Positions 32,870 to 41,441 of a DNA stretch of 42,057 nucleotides are shown here, one piece after another. The position numbers and the translations under genes were made by a program. A model generated the notes under the pieces. That model had not been told where the DNA came from. It saw nothing but the letters and a program-made list of their open reading frames with translations, and did no database searches. How positions within the stretch are numbered: the first letter of the stretch is position 1; each line of letters opens with the position of its first letter. The DNA is taken from NCBI GenBank assembly GCA_910587755.1, contig CAJUNZ010000014.1, positions 1-42,057 on the forward strand. Reading direction: 5' to 3'. Source of the DNA: an uncultured Acetatifactor sp. Its GTDB lineage: Bacteria; Bacillota; Clostridia; Lachnospirales; Lachnospiraceae.

Positions 32870-34387
32870 ATGACAGGAACAGGGATATGGGACTGGGGCG
32901 AAATGCATGGACCGGTACGGAAGACCCTGGAGGGAAAGGAAAATCAAAATGCATATTTGACAGTGTGCATGGCTCTGTGCCTGGGAGTCGTCCTTTCCCT
33001 GTGCCTGACACTCATTGACGGAGTGCGCAGAAATGGGGCCAGAATGGAGGTGGAATGTGTGACGGAGATTGGCCTGCAGAGCATTATGGCAGAGTATCAC
33101 CGGGAGCTTATGAGGCAGTACAATCTGTTTGCCATCGACACATCCTACGGCACGGACAGATGCAGTAAAACCCAGACAGAAGAGCATCTGCGCAGTTACC
33201 TGGAGAAAAATCTCAACTATGAGGATATTTTTCTGTCAGATTATCTTTACCGGGACTTTCTGGCCCTGAGCCTGGAACAGGCTCAGCTGACGAAAGTCTC
33301 TCTTATGACGGATTTTGACGGTGCAGTGTTCCGCAGATCTGCGGTTGATGCGGTAAAAGCGGACACGGGACTGGGACTTTTGGAGGAGATCCGGCAGTGG
33401 ATGGGGGTAATTGAAGTAAATGGTCTGGAGGAGGGGAAAGAAGAGGAGGAAAAACAGCGGATTGACCAGGAGATTGACGCCTATGACGGCATGCGTGTCC
33501 AGGTTGAGGAAGAGGAATGGGAGACGTTGAGTATCCGGAATCCTACGGCGGCCCTGGAGGAGAAGAGAAGACTTGGAATCCTGAAGCTGGTTCTGGAGGA
33601 TGAGGGGGCCTTGTCCACGGGGGTTCTGGATTTGGACAGCCTGGTGGGGAACAGAATGCGCCGGGGACAGGTGAACCGCGGCAGTATGGGGATGGAGGAG
33701 CAGACGGGAATGGAAGGTATGGTGGAAAGGTTTCTGTTTCAGGAGTATCTGCTTCGGTATATGGGGCATTACGGAGCGGAAAATTCCCAGCACGCTCTGC
33801 ATTATCAGGTGGAATACCTGATTGCAGGAAATGAGAGTGATGTGGACAATCTGAGAAGTGTGGCAAACAGAATCTGTGCAGTCCGGGAGGCGGCCAACGC
33901 CATCTATCTGCTGTCAGATGAGGAAAAACAGACGCAGATAAGACTGGCGGCAGAGCTGGTGTGCACGCTTGTGGCTCTGCCGGAGCTGACACCCCTTCTG
34001 GAAGGAGCGATTCTTTTGGGGTGGGCCTTTGCGGAAAGTATCTATGATGTAAGGTCTCTTCTGGCAGGGGGTAGGATACCGCTTCTGAAAGACCGGGAAA
34101 GCTGGCATTACAGTCTCTCCGGGGCCCTGGATGGCGGTCTGAAAGAAGACACCCGGGAGGGAGAGGGGCTGAGTTATGAAGACTATCTGAGGATATTTAT
34201 GATGTTTACAGACAAGGACACCATTACTGCCAGAGCCATGGACATGGTGGAAGCGGACATCAGGAAAACGCCTGGTAATGAAGCTTTCCGACTGGACGGA
34301 TGCTGTACAGAAATGGAAGCGTACATAACGATGGGCAGCAGATACGGCTTTCAGTATGAAGTCACAAGACAAAAAAGCTATTATTGA
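32870..34387 (+). CDS. DUF5702-type Tad-associated surface protein (TadG-like)
   Basis: Protein of 505 residues with an N-terminal membrane helix (about 30-50, AYLTVCMALCLGVVLSLCL) and a long extracytoplasmic part. The region just after the helix (VRRNGARMEVECVTEIGLQSIMAEYHRELMRQYNLFAID) matches my recollection of DUF5702 proteins, which sit in clostridial Tad loci in the TadG position. Residues about 190-260 are strongly acidic and helical. The ATG at 32870 follows AGGGAGG. The MITE-like element ends only 23 bases upstream. Role inferred from position. Confidence 0.75.
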   Translation: MTGTGIWDWGEMHGPVRKTLEGKENQNAYLTVCMALCLGVVLSLCLTLIDGVRRNGARMEVECVTEIGLQSIMAEYHRELMRQYNLFAIDTSYGTDRCSKTQTEEHLRSYLEKNLNYEDIFLSDYLYRDFLALSLEQAQLTKVSLMTDFDGAVFRRSAVDAVKADTGLGLLEEIRQWMGVIEVNGLEEGKEEEEKQRIDQEIDAYDGMRVQVEEEEWETLSIRNPTAALEEKRRLGILKLVLEDEGALSTGVLDLDSLVGNRMRRGQVNRGSMGMEEQTGMEGMVERFLFQEYLLRYMGHYGAENSQHALHYQVEYLIAGNESDVDNLRSVANRICAVREAANAIYLLSDEEKQTQIRLAAELVCTLVALPELTPLLEGAILLGWAFAESIYDVRSLLAGGRIPLLKDRESWHYSLSGALDGGLKEDTREGEGLSYEDYLRIFMMFTDKDTITARAMDMVEADIRKTPGNEAFRLDGCCTEMEAYITMGSRYGFQYEVTRQKSYY

Positions 34388-34411
34388 CAAAGCACAGGGA
34401 GGTGGGCGGTG

Positions 34412-35440
34412 ATGCCCTTTTTATGGAGCGGAAATCAAAAGCAGTTACTGACAAATCTAAAAATGAATCGAAAGAAACCTTCTCCGACAAATCATAAACA
34501 ATCTCCAGATTCGGCCCGGGATCCGGAGATTTCCTGGAGCGACCGGAAACGGTCCTCCTGTCTTTTCCGTTACATAGAGAGGGTATCACTGTCCGTCTCC
34601 CAGAATCTGGCCGGGTTGGTTTTCAAAAAGCAGATTGGTGCAGGTATGACGGTGGAAGCATGTCTTCTCCTTCCACTGTTCCTGTTTTTCTTTGTGAACA
34701 TGGGGTGCGCCATAGAGATGATCCGCCTGCACGGAAATCTCCAGTTCTCTCTGTGGCAGCTTGGCAGCAGGATGTCGCTGTATGGATATGTGGTCCACAG
34801 CGGGGAGGAGCCGGAGGAGGGAAATCAAGAGCCGGGATGGTGGGGGGATATGGCAGGGATGCTGCTGGCTTCCACTTATATTAAGGCGCGCCTGATAGAT
34901 CTTACCGGCAGGGAGTATCTGGATCACTCTCCGCTGAGAAAAGGAGCAGAGGGCCTGGAGCTGTGGGAAAGCGATATCTTTGGAGAGGAGGACGAGATTG
35001 ACATTGTGGTAACATACACAGTGTCTCCCTGGAACAGCCTGGCGGGATTTTTTTCTTTTCGGATGGCTAACCGGTATTCGGCTCATATCTGGAACGGCTA
35101 TGGGCTTCCTTTGGAGGAAGAGTCTGTCCGGGTGGTCTATGTGACGGAGAATGCCTCCGTGTATCATGAGGACAGAAACTGCTCCTATCTGCAGCTGTCC
35201 ATCCGCCAAATCCCATGGGCAGAGGCGGACAGATGGAAGAACAGTTCCGGCAGGGCATATGAGCCCTGTCAGAAATGCGGCGGAGAGAATATCTCAATGT
35301 TCTGTTATGTGACGGATCAGGGCAGACGTTTCCACAGCATGGTGGACTGCCCCGGATTAAAGAGGACAGTGTCCGCTGTGGCGCTGGGGCAAAGCGGGGC
35401 AGTCCGGCCCTGCAGCCGCTGCGGACATAAAAGTCTGTGA
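34412..35440 (+). CDS. TadE-like pseudopilin with two Cys/His modules
   Basis: Protein of 342 residues with a basic N-terminal region of about 70 residues, then GMTVEACLLLPLFLFFFVN (about 77-96), the TadE-type prepilin motif with its +5 glutamate. The C-terminus carries two related modules of the pattern YVT-(x)-YH-(x4)-C-(x)-PCxxC: the first has H252, C257, C286 and C289, the second spans about 295-340 with FHSMVDCPG and RPCSRCG. Each could bind one metal ion. Single modules of this kind end many Firmicutes surface proteins. The ATG at 34412 follows GGGAGGTGG. It overlaps the following peptidase gene's region closely. Confidence 0.8.
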   Translation: MPFLWSGNQKQLLTNLKMNRKKPSPTNHKQSPDSARDPEISWSDRKRSSCLFRYIERVSLSVSQNLAGLVFKKQIGAGMTVEACLLLPLFLFFFVNMGCAIEMIRLHGNLQFSLWQLGSRMSLYGYVVHSGEEPEEGNQEPGWWGDMAGMLLASTYIKARLIDLTGREYLDHSPLRKGAEGLELWESDIFGEEDEIDIVVTYTVSPWNSLAGFFSFRMANRYSAHIWNGYGLPLEEESVRVVYVTENASVYHEDRNCSYLQLSIRQIPWAEADRWKNSSGRAYEPCQKCGGENISMFCYVTDQGRRFHSMVDCPGLKRTVSAVALGQSGAVRPCSRCGHKSL

Positions 35441-35451
35441 GGGAGGATAAT

Positions 35452-35889
35452 GTGGGAAAGATAGTCTTAGTGGGAGTTTGGCTTCTGGCTGTCAGCATCC
35501 TGGATGTGAGATACCGAAGGGTGCCTGCGTTCCTGCTGGCACTGGGAGGCGTTCCCATAGTGCTGTCAGCGATCTGCCGGTGTGGAAACGAAGGGGCGGC
35601 CTGTATTGACATATTAAAGGGGATGCTGCCGGGAGCCATTCTTCTTGTGGCTGCGTTTGCAACAGGAAAAGCAGGATACGGGGACGGCATGGTGCTACTT
35701 CTGCTGGGAATGACTGGGGGAGAGGATATGGTGATACTGCTTTTTGGACTGAGCCTGTTTTTCATTTCAATTTGTGCGGTGGTATTGTTGGGAATGAAAA
35801 AGGCTGACAGAAATACCAGACTCCCGTATCTTCCTTTTCTGGCAACAGCCTGGCTGAGCAGTCTGTTGATCTTGGGGATGAAGGTCTGA
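35452..35889 (+). CDS. Second A24-type prepilin peptidase
   Basis: Membrane protein of about 145 residues with the two aspartates of type A24 peptidases: D18 in LDVRYRRVP and D78 in GYGDGM. It has four or so hydrophobic segments and is shorter and clearly different from the copy at 27406. The start is GTG at 35452, with GGGAGG at 35441-35446; a GTG at 35437 overlaps the upstream stop but precedes that site. Lying between two TadE-like genes, it may process the pseudopilins while the first copy handles Flp. Confidence 0.8.
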   Translation: MGKIVLVGVWLLAVSILDVRYRRVPAFLLALGGVPIVLSAICRCGNEGAACIDILKGMLPGAILLVAAFATGKAGYGDGMVLLLLGMTGGEDMVILLFGLSLFFISICAVVLLGMKKADRNTRLPYLPFLATAWLSSLLILGMKV

Positions 35890-36031
35890 GCTTTTCCAAA
35901 GCGGTACATCTCCTTTAAATATATATCAGAATTGGCATAGGTCTTGGAGGGTTAGTGAATTTTAGAGAGGATTCGGGAATGGTCAGGAGAATGGGAAGAA
36001 ATTCCAGGGATTTCCGACGGAAAGGAGAAGG

Positions 36032-36544
36032 ATGCGGATAGAAGATGCCTATTTTACGGTGGAAGCGGCGCTGGTTTTTCCCACAGTTCTGGGAACCTTG
36101 CTGTTTGTCATATACATGCTGTTTTTTCAATATGACCGCTGCCTTCTGGAACAGGATTTGGCGGCGGCTGCACTTTGGGGAGGCAGTGCACAGATCTCTC
36201 ACATGGAGGAACTGGAAGAGAGGACTCATGCCAGACTGGGAGAGATGTATCAGGAGAAGTACGTGGCATGGGAGCTGACGGCGCTGGAAGCGACGGTGGA
36301 GAGGAACAGATTTGTGGTGTGCGGCAGCGGACGGGTGATGTTTCCTTTTCCGGGGTGGAATTTCGGGAGTTTCCAGAGGCTGTGGGGGATGGAGGCGGAA
36401 TATGACTGTGACAGATTGTCTCCGGTGACATTTATCAGACACTGCCGCAGGCTGGCAGATTTTATGAATGAGGATAAAGGGACAAAAAGAAAGGTGAATT
36501 TTTATGATGATTCAGACAGAGTATACAAGGAGCGCCAACTGTAA
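36032..36544 (+). CDS. TadE-like minor pseudopilin
   Basis: Protein of 170 residues beginning MRIEDAYFTVEAALVFPTVLGTLLFVIYMLFF, a short leader followed by the Thr-Val-Glu start of TadE-type pseudopilins and one hydrophobic helix. The remainder is helical and then basic. The ATG at 36032 follows AAAGGAGAAGG. It overlaps the FHA gene by about 40 bases. The 142-base gap before it contains no recognised signal. Confidence 0.8.
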   Translation: MRIEDAYFTVEAALVFPTVLGTLLFVIYMLFFQYDRCLLEQDLAAAALWGGSAQISHMEELEERTHARLGEMYQEKYVAWELTALEATVERNRFVVCGSGRVMFPFPGWNFGSFQRLWGMEAEYDCDRLSPVTFIRHCRRLADFMNEDKGTKRKVNFYDDSDRVYKERQL

Positions 36545-37661
36545 TTATGAAAGAATATTGCTGGAGGAGAAGCCGGATGAGAAAAAATATCAGTACTGTA
36601 TACTGAGCCGGGGCGGCATAAAGGGCCTTCTGCCCTGCAGCCTCCGCTATATCAATGGCCGGGCGTATCTTTATTATGATATTTCTTCCCGCCAGAATGT
36701 GCTGCAGCTGTATGGCAGCAGAATAATCACCAGAGAGTGGATGAAAGATTTTGTCTGGAGTGTACGGCAGGTGATGCAGGAGACGGGAAGATTTCTCCTG
36801 GATATGGGCAACATACTTTGGTATCCGGAACAGATTTTTCAGGATCTGGAGAGCAATATTTTTTCTTTTCTGTACATTCCCTACTATGAGGGTGAACCGA
36901 GCTTTATCAAACTGATAGAGTTCTGGGTGGAGCACATTGACTATGACGATGAGATTCTGGTTGACTGTGTATATCATATGTACGATCAGGTGGAGCGGGG
37001 AGGAGAATCATACCTGCAGCTTCGATTCTTTGAAGATGCCAAGAGGCTTGAGGAGGAGAGAGAATGTAAGCAGGAACAGAAGCAGGAGCCGGCGGACTGT
37101 GCACCAGAGACATTGAAGGGTGCATCTGTCTGCCTGGGAGGAGAGAGCTTTGGGGAAATGTCTGCGGTCAATAAGGTGGAGAAAAAGGCAGAGAAGAAAG
37201 GAATTTTGAGTATCTTTGAGGGAAAACGGGGCAGAAATAAGAAAATACGGGAAGATTACAGGCAGTCCATGCAGCTGACCATGACAGAGTTTGCTGTGGC
37301 AGAAGAGACGAACTATGGGGAAGAGGAGTATGGGCGCACTGTCTTTATGGAAGAGAAGGGGGAGGGTGCCAGGCCATTTCACAAACTCTGCACACCCCAG
37401 GGGCGGCTTCTGGCAAAAGTGGAAGGAGACTCACTGTCCATTGGAAAGAAGAAGGAAGAGGTAGATCTGGCGCTGGAAGACTCCTCTGTCAGTAGGCTTC
37501 ACGCCCGCATCACTCTGCAGGACGGAGAAGCCTGTCTGGAGGATCTGAACTCCACAAATGGCACTTTTAAAAATGGACTTCGGCTTCAGCCTTATGAAAA
37601 ACGCAGGCTGGAGGAAGGAGACGAGATAAAATTTGGCAAGGTCCTCCTGATTTTTCGCTGA
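36504..37661 (+). CDS. DUF6382-FHA domain protein
   Basis: Cytoplasmic protein of 385 residues. The N-terminal 190 residues (MIQTEYTRSANCNYERILLE onward) match the DUF6382 pattern as I remember it. A charged linker (about 190-270) leads to a C-terminal FHA domain (about 310-385) with LSIGKKKEEVDL, SSVSRLHARI and DLNSTNGTFKNG, the strands and loops that read phosphothreonine. It probably brings a Ser/Thr-kinase signal to the pilus machine. The ATG at 36504 (or 36507) follows AAGGTGA. It is the last gene before a new promoter. Confidence 0.82.
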   Translation: MMIQTEYTRSANCNYERILLEEKPDEKKYQYCILSRGGIKGLLPCSLRYINGRAYLYYDISSRQNVLQLYGSRIITREWMKDFVWSVRQVMQETGRFLLDMGNILWYPEQIFQDLESNIFSFLYIPYYEGEPSFIKLIEFWVEHIDYDDEILVDCVYHMYDQVERGGESYLQLRFFEDAKRLEEERECKQEQKQEPADCAPETLKGASVCLGGESFGEMSAVNKVEKKAEKKGILSIFEGKRGRNKKIREDYRQSMQLTMTEFAVAEETNYGEEEYGRTVFMEEKGEGARPFHKLCTPQGRLLAKVEGDSLSIGKKKEEVDLALEDSSVSRLHARITLQDGEACLEDLNSTNGTFKNGLRLQPYEKRRLEEGDEIKFGKVLLIFR

Positions 37662-37676
37662 AGCCGGCGGTACTGA

Positions 37677-37705
37677 TTGAAAAACGGCCTGGATTATGTT
37701 AGAAT
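37677..37705 (+). promoter_or_regulatory. Promoter of the rhomboid-fumarase transcription unit
   Basis: TTGAAA at 37677-37682 and TAGAAT at 37700-37705 are 17 bases apart, 42 bases before the rhomboid start. It marks a new unit after the Tad operon. Confidence 0.65.
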
Positions 37706-37747
37706 CGACTTGATACGGCAAGAGATATTTGGGAGGAAGAGAAGCCT

Positions 37748-38356
37748 TTGAAAGCGATGAATCTGAGGACGTTGCGGGGTCAGCCCATTGTCAGCATACT
37801 GTTGGTGGCGGTGAATGTGGCAGTCTTTCTTGTATGTACATTTACCGGAGATCTGTTGTATGACAGAGGCAGACTGGACGTGTATGGTGTGCTGGTGCAG
37901 AAGGAATATGGCAGAGTGGTATGGGCATTGTTCCTTCACAGCGGGATAAGCCACTTGTTTAACAATATGCTCCTGCTGTTTTTTCTGGGTGCCATGATTG
38001 AGAAAGAGGTGGGGCATCTGTGGTATACTCTGCTTTATTTTGTCTCCGGTATCGGCGGAAGCCTGGTATCTCTGCTGGAAAAAACAATGAATTATGATTA
38101 TTCCGGATCCATTGGCGCCAGCGGTGCTATCTTTGGCCTGGACGGAGTGCTGCTTGCCATGGTGTTGTTCTCCGGAAAAAAGATGGAAAATGTTTCCGCA
38201 CCCAGGGTGTTGCTGATGATAGCGTATTCTCTGTACAGCGGTTATACAGGGGTCAATATTGACAATGCCGCTCATGTGGGCGGGCTGATCACAGGTTTTT
38301 TGGCAGCTGCTGTTCTGTGTATCCTGCAGAGATGGAGAAGGGGGAAAAAATCCTGA
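37748..38356 (+). CDS. Rhomboid-family intramembrane serine protease
   Basis: Membrane protein of 202 residues with six predicted helices. The catalytic serine is S125 in GASGAIFG and the histidine H176 in NAAHVGG. The HSGISHLFNNMLLLFFLG region matches the HxxxxHxxxN motif of the second helix. It cleaves membrane helices of unknown partners. The TTG at 37748 follows GGGAGGAAGAG; an ATG at 37757 is the alternative. Its position just after the Tad operon makes pilin-like proteins possible substrates, but it has its own promoter. Confidence 0.9.
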   Translation: MKAMNLRTLRGQPIVSILLVAVNVAVFLVCTFTGDLLYDRGRLDVYGVLVQKEYGRVVWALFLHSGISHLFNNMLLLFFLGAMIEKEVGHLWYTLLYFVSGIGGSLVSLLEKTMNYDYSGSIGASGAIFGLDGVLLAMVLFSGKKMENVSAPRVLLMIAYSLYSGYTGVNIDNAAHVGGLITGFLAAAVLCILQRWRRGKKS

Positions 38357-38407
38357 GAAAGATGGCAGGAAAACTGTGGATGGGGCAGGGAATTGTGAGG
38401 TGGAATC

Positions 38408-39406
38408 TTGAATGTAAATATCTATTACGGCGGCAGAGGGATTATAGATGATCCCACTTTGTTTGTCATCAACAAGATGCAGGAAATTCTGGAGGAGCTG
38501 AGGGTAAAAGTCACCCGGTATAATTTGTATGAGAGCAAAAATACAATATCCACACTTCCGCAGACGCTTCGGGATGCGGATGGCATTATCCTGGCCACCA
38601 CGGTAGAGTGGTTTGGCATTGGAGGATATATGCAGCAGTTTCTGGATGCATGCTGGCTGTTTGGGGATAAAGAAAAAATAGCGGATATCTATATGTGCCC
38701 GGTGGTCATGTCTACCACTTACGGGGAGAGGGAGGCAAAACATAACCTTGCCATGGCCTGGGAAATTCTCGGAGGACTGCTGTGCAGCGGCATATGCGGC
38801 TATATAGAGAATACTGTCATGCTGGAGATGAATGAGCAGTATCTGAAAATTATTGAGAACAGAACGGAGAATATATACCGCGCTGTCAACCAGCATATTG
38901 CATGTTTTCCAGCCAGCAATCAGGTAGTGAAGCAGAAAGTGGCGGTGCCCAAAGGGCCAAGCCTGACGCCTCAGGAGACGGAACAACTGTCTCAGTATGT
39001 GTCTGACGACAGCTATGTACAGAGGCAGAAGCAGGATATCCAGGAGCTGGCAAGTCTGTTCAGGGACAGACTCAGTGAGGGGGAGAACGACAACGAGGAG
39101 GAATATCTGGCGGCTTTAAAGAAGGCATTCCGCCCACAGACAGGATTCAAGGCTCAGTATGTCTTTAACATAGAAGAGAAGAAAAAGAGTCTCATGGTAA
39201 CGGTGGACGGGCAGCAGCTGGAGTGTAGCTATGGCGCCCCATCCCACTCGGATGTGGAGCTCAGGCTGGGGAAGTCGGCCATGGAGGATATTGTCAATGG
39301 CAGAATGACATTTCAGAGGGCCTTTATGTCGGGAGCTATGAAGACGAAGGGAGATTTCCGTATTCTCCGGACGCTGGACGAGCTGTTTCAGTTTGACGCA
39401 TTATAA
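38408..39406 (+). CDS. Flavodoxin-like reductase fused to an SCP2 domain
   Basis: Protein of 332 residues. Residues 1-165 form a flavodoxin/NADPH-FMN reductase-like domain (VNIYYGGRG at the start; ILATTVEWFGIGGYMQQFLDACW in the middle). A hydrophilic linker follows. Residues about 235-332 resemble an SCP2 sterol-carrier fold (FNIEEKKKSLMVTVDGQQ, then GKSAMEDIVNGRMTFQRAFMSGAMKTKGD). The ligand is unknown. The TTG start at 38408 follows GAGGTGG. Confidence 0.8.
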   Translation: MNVNIYYGGRGIIDDPTLFVINKMQEILEELRVKVTRYNLYESKNTISTLPQTLRDADGIILATTVEWFGIGGYMQQFLDACWLFGDKEKIADIYMCPVVMSTTYGEREAKHNLAMAWEILGGLLCSGICGYIENTVMLEMNEQYLKIIENRTENIYRAVNQHIACFPASNQVVKQKVAVPKGPSLTPQETEQLSQYVSDDSYVQRQKQDIQELASLFRDRLSEGENDNEEEYLAALKKAFRPQTGFKAQYVFNIEEKKKSLMVTVDGQQLECSYGAPSHSDVELRLGKSAMEDIVNGRMTFQRAFMSGAMKTKGDFRILRTLDELFQFDAL

Positions 39407-39513
39407 AGCTGGAGGGCCGGCTGTAAAAGGGGGATAGAATTTTCCGACATAATTCTCATACAGGAATGTGACGGCAGATTTGATGTGAGAGAAGAAAAGA
39501 CGGAGGCTGGATG

Positions 39514-39924
39514 ATGAGAAAAGAAGATTGTATATTTTGCAGGATTGCCAGTGGGGAGATTCCTTCCTATACCTTACATGAAGACGAACATTTTCGGGTG
39601 ATCCTGGATCTGGGACCGGCGGCCAGAGGGCATGGGCTGATTCTTCCTAAAGAACACGCTGAGACTCTCTATGATCTTTCTGAGGAAACGGTCGGGGAGG
39701 CATTTGTTCTGGCCAGGCGGATGGCGGTTAGAATAAAGGAGAAGCTGGACTGTGACGGCTTGAATCTGGTACAGAACAATGGGGCGGCGGCAGGACAGAC
39801 TGTGCCGCATTTTCACATTCATGTCATCCCCAGGTATAAGGATGACGGGCAGAAAATCAATTGGATTCCCGGTGAACCTTCTCAGGAGGAACTGGAAGCT
39901 GTCAAAAGGCAGATCGCAGAATAG
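39514..39924 (+). CDS. HIT-family nucleotide hydrolase/transferase
   Basis: Histidine-triad protein of 136 residues of the Hint/Hit type. It begins with CIFCRIASGEIPS, and the active motif HFHIHVIP has H99, H101 and H103. Such enzymes split nucleoside phosphoramidates or related nucleotides. The ATG at 39514 is 7 bases after GGAGG; the ATG at 39511 is the alternative. The next gene starts 10 bases after its end. Confidence 0.94.
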   Translation: MRKEDCIFCRIASGEIPSYTLHEDEHFRVILDLGPAARGHGLILPKEHAETLYDLSEETVGEAFVLARRMAVRIKEKLDCDGLNLVQNNGAAAGQTVPHFHIHVIPRYKDDGQKINWIPGEPSQEELEAVKRQIAE

Positions 39925-39934
39925 AGGAATGGGT

Positions 39935-40777
39935 ATGAGGACGTTAAACGTCGGTGAAATTACAGATAACATAAAAGAAATGTGCATAGAGGCAAATCAT
40001 TTCCTGTCAGAGGATATGGTCTGTGCCATGGGGGAGGCGGCGGAAGCTGAAAAATCTCCTCTGGGCAGACAGATACTGGGACAGCTGCAGGAGAATATGA
40101 GGATCGCAGGGGAGGATATGATTCCCATATGTCAGGATACCGGAATGGCTGTGGTTTTTCTGGATATAGGACAGGAAGTGCACTTTACGGGAGGGAGCCT
40201 GGAAGAGGCGGTACACGAAGGAGTCCGTCAGGGGTACAGGGAAGGTTTTCTGCGGAAATCTGTGGTGAGAGATCCGCTGTTTCGGGAAAATACCGGAGAC
40301 AACACCCCTGCTGTCATACACTATTCCCTGGTTGAGGGGGATGGGGTAAAGATCACAGTGGCGCCAAAGGGATTTGGCAGCGAGAATATGAGCCGCGTAT
40401 TTATGCTCAAGCCTTCCGACGGGATGGAGGGAGTAAAAAACGCAGTGCTGACGACAGTGAAGGAGGCAGGACCCAATGCCTGTCCGCCAATGGTGGTGGG
40501 GGTGGGTATCGGAGGCACTTTTGAAAAATGTGCTCTGATGGCCAAAAAAGCGTTGACTCGTTCTGTAAAGGAGCGCGCGGAGATACCATATGTCTGCAGG
40601 ATGGAAGAAGAGCTTTTGGAGAGAATAAACGGTTCTGGCATTGGTCCTGGGGGACTGGGGGGGACGGCCACGGCACTGGCAGTCAACATTGAAGTCTATC
40701 CCACCCATATTGCAGGGCTGCCTGTGGCAGTAAATATCTGCTGTCATGTGAATCGGCATGCTGTGCGGACTCTGTGA
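39935..40777 (+). CDS. Class I fumarate hydratase, alpha subunit
   Basis: Catalytic [4Fe-4S] subunit of 280 residues of a two-subunit class I fumarase or tartrate dehydratase. C66 in ICQDTGMA, C183 in NACPP and one of C269/C270 near the end are likely cluster ligands. The GIGPGGLGGTATALAV loop is typical. Interconverts fumarate and malate. The ATG at 39935 fits AGAGGA at 39923-39928. The beta-subunit gene follows directly. Fumarase and tartrate dehydratase cannot be told apart by eye. Confidence 0.92.
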   Translation: MRTLNVGEITDNIKEMCIEANHFLSEDMVCAMGEAAEAEKSPLGRQILGQLQENMRIAGEDMIPICQDTGMAVVFLDIGQEVHFTGGSLEEAVHEGVRQGYREGFLRKSVVRDPLFRENTGDNTPAVIHYSLVEGDGVKITVAPKGFGSENMSRVFMLKPSDGMEGVKNAVLTTVKEAGPNACPPMVVGVGIGGTFEKCALMAKKALTRSVKERAEIPYVCRMEEELLERINGSGIGPGGLGGTATALAVNIEVYPTHIAGLPVAVNICCHVNRHAVRTL

Positions 40778-40838
40778 TAAACCGGCAGAATATTCGTATG
40801 CGGCAGTTCCAAAAAGCGGAATACATGGGGAGAGTGGA

Positions 40839-41390
40839 ATGGAAAAGCATATATCGGTACCATTTACAAAAGAGACGGCGGCATCCCTCTGTGCAGGGGA
40901 TTATGTGTACCTGACAGGAACAATATATACTGCCAGGGACGCGGCTCACAAGAGGATGCAGGAAGCGATGGATAGGAATGAGGCACTGCCTGTTGACATG
41001 GAGAATAATGTTATATATTATATGGGACCGTCTCCGGCCAGACCAGGAAGGGCAATCGGATCGGCCGGCCCCACCACGGCCAGCCGTATGGATAAATATG
41101 CGCCGGCCCTGTTGGATCTGGGACTCAAGGGCATGATAGGAAAAGGCAGGCGAAGCCAGGCAGTGAAAGAGGCAATGGTGCGCAACGGAGCGGTTTATCT
41201 CGCAGCGGTGGGAGGCGCAGGGGCTCTCCTGTCCCGCTCTATTGTCTCTTCAGAGGTGGTTGCATACGATGATCTGGGCACAGAGGCGGTCAGAAGACTG
41301 GAAGTAAAGGATTTTCCTGTCATTGTAGTTATGGATGCCGGGGGAAATGATCTGTATGAGACCTCTATATTAGAATATTGCGAGAAATGA
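40839..41390 (+). CDS. Class I fumarate hydratase, beta subunit
   Basis: Partner subunit of 183 residues, corresponding to the C-terminal domain of single-chain class I fumarases. It contains GDYVYLTGTIYTARDAAHKR, GPTTASRMDKY and KGMIGKGRR, regions that shape the substrate site. The ATG at 40839 follows GGGGAGAG; a longer in-frame start at 40758 would overlap the alpha gene and has no site. A short piece of this gene's 5' end recurs in inverted orientation after its stop codon. Confidence 0.92.
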   Translation: MEKHISVPFTKETAASLCAGDYVYLTGTIYTARDAAHKRMQEAMDRNEALPVDMENNVIYYMGPSPARPGRAIGSAGPTTASRMDKYAPALLDLGLKGMIGKGRRSQAVKEAMVRNGAVYLAAVGGAGALLSRSIVSSEVVAYDDLGTEAVRRLEVKDFPVIVVMDAGGNDLYETSILEYCEK

Positions 41391-41441
41391 GTCTGTGGCC
41401 GAAGGGGTTCTCCACAGGGCAGTTTCGCAGCAGTCTTTGTT

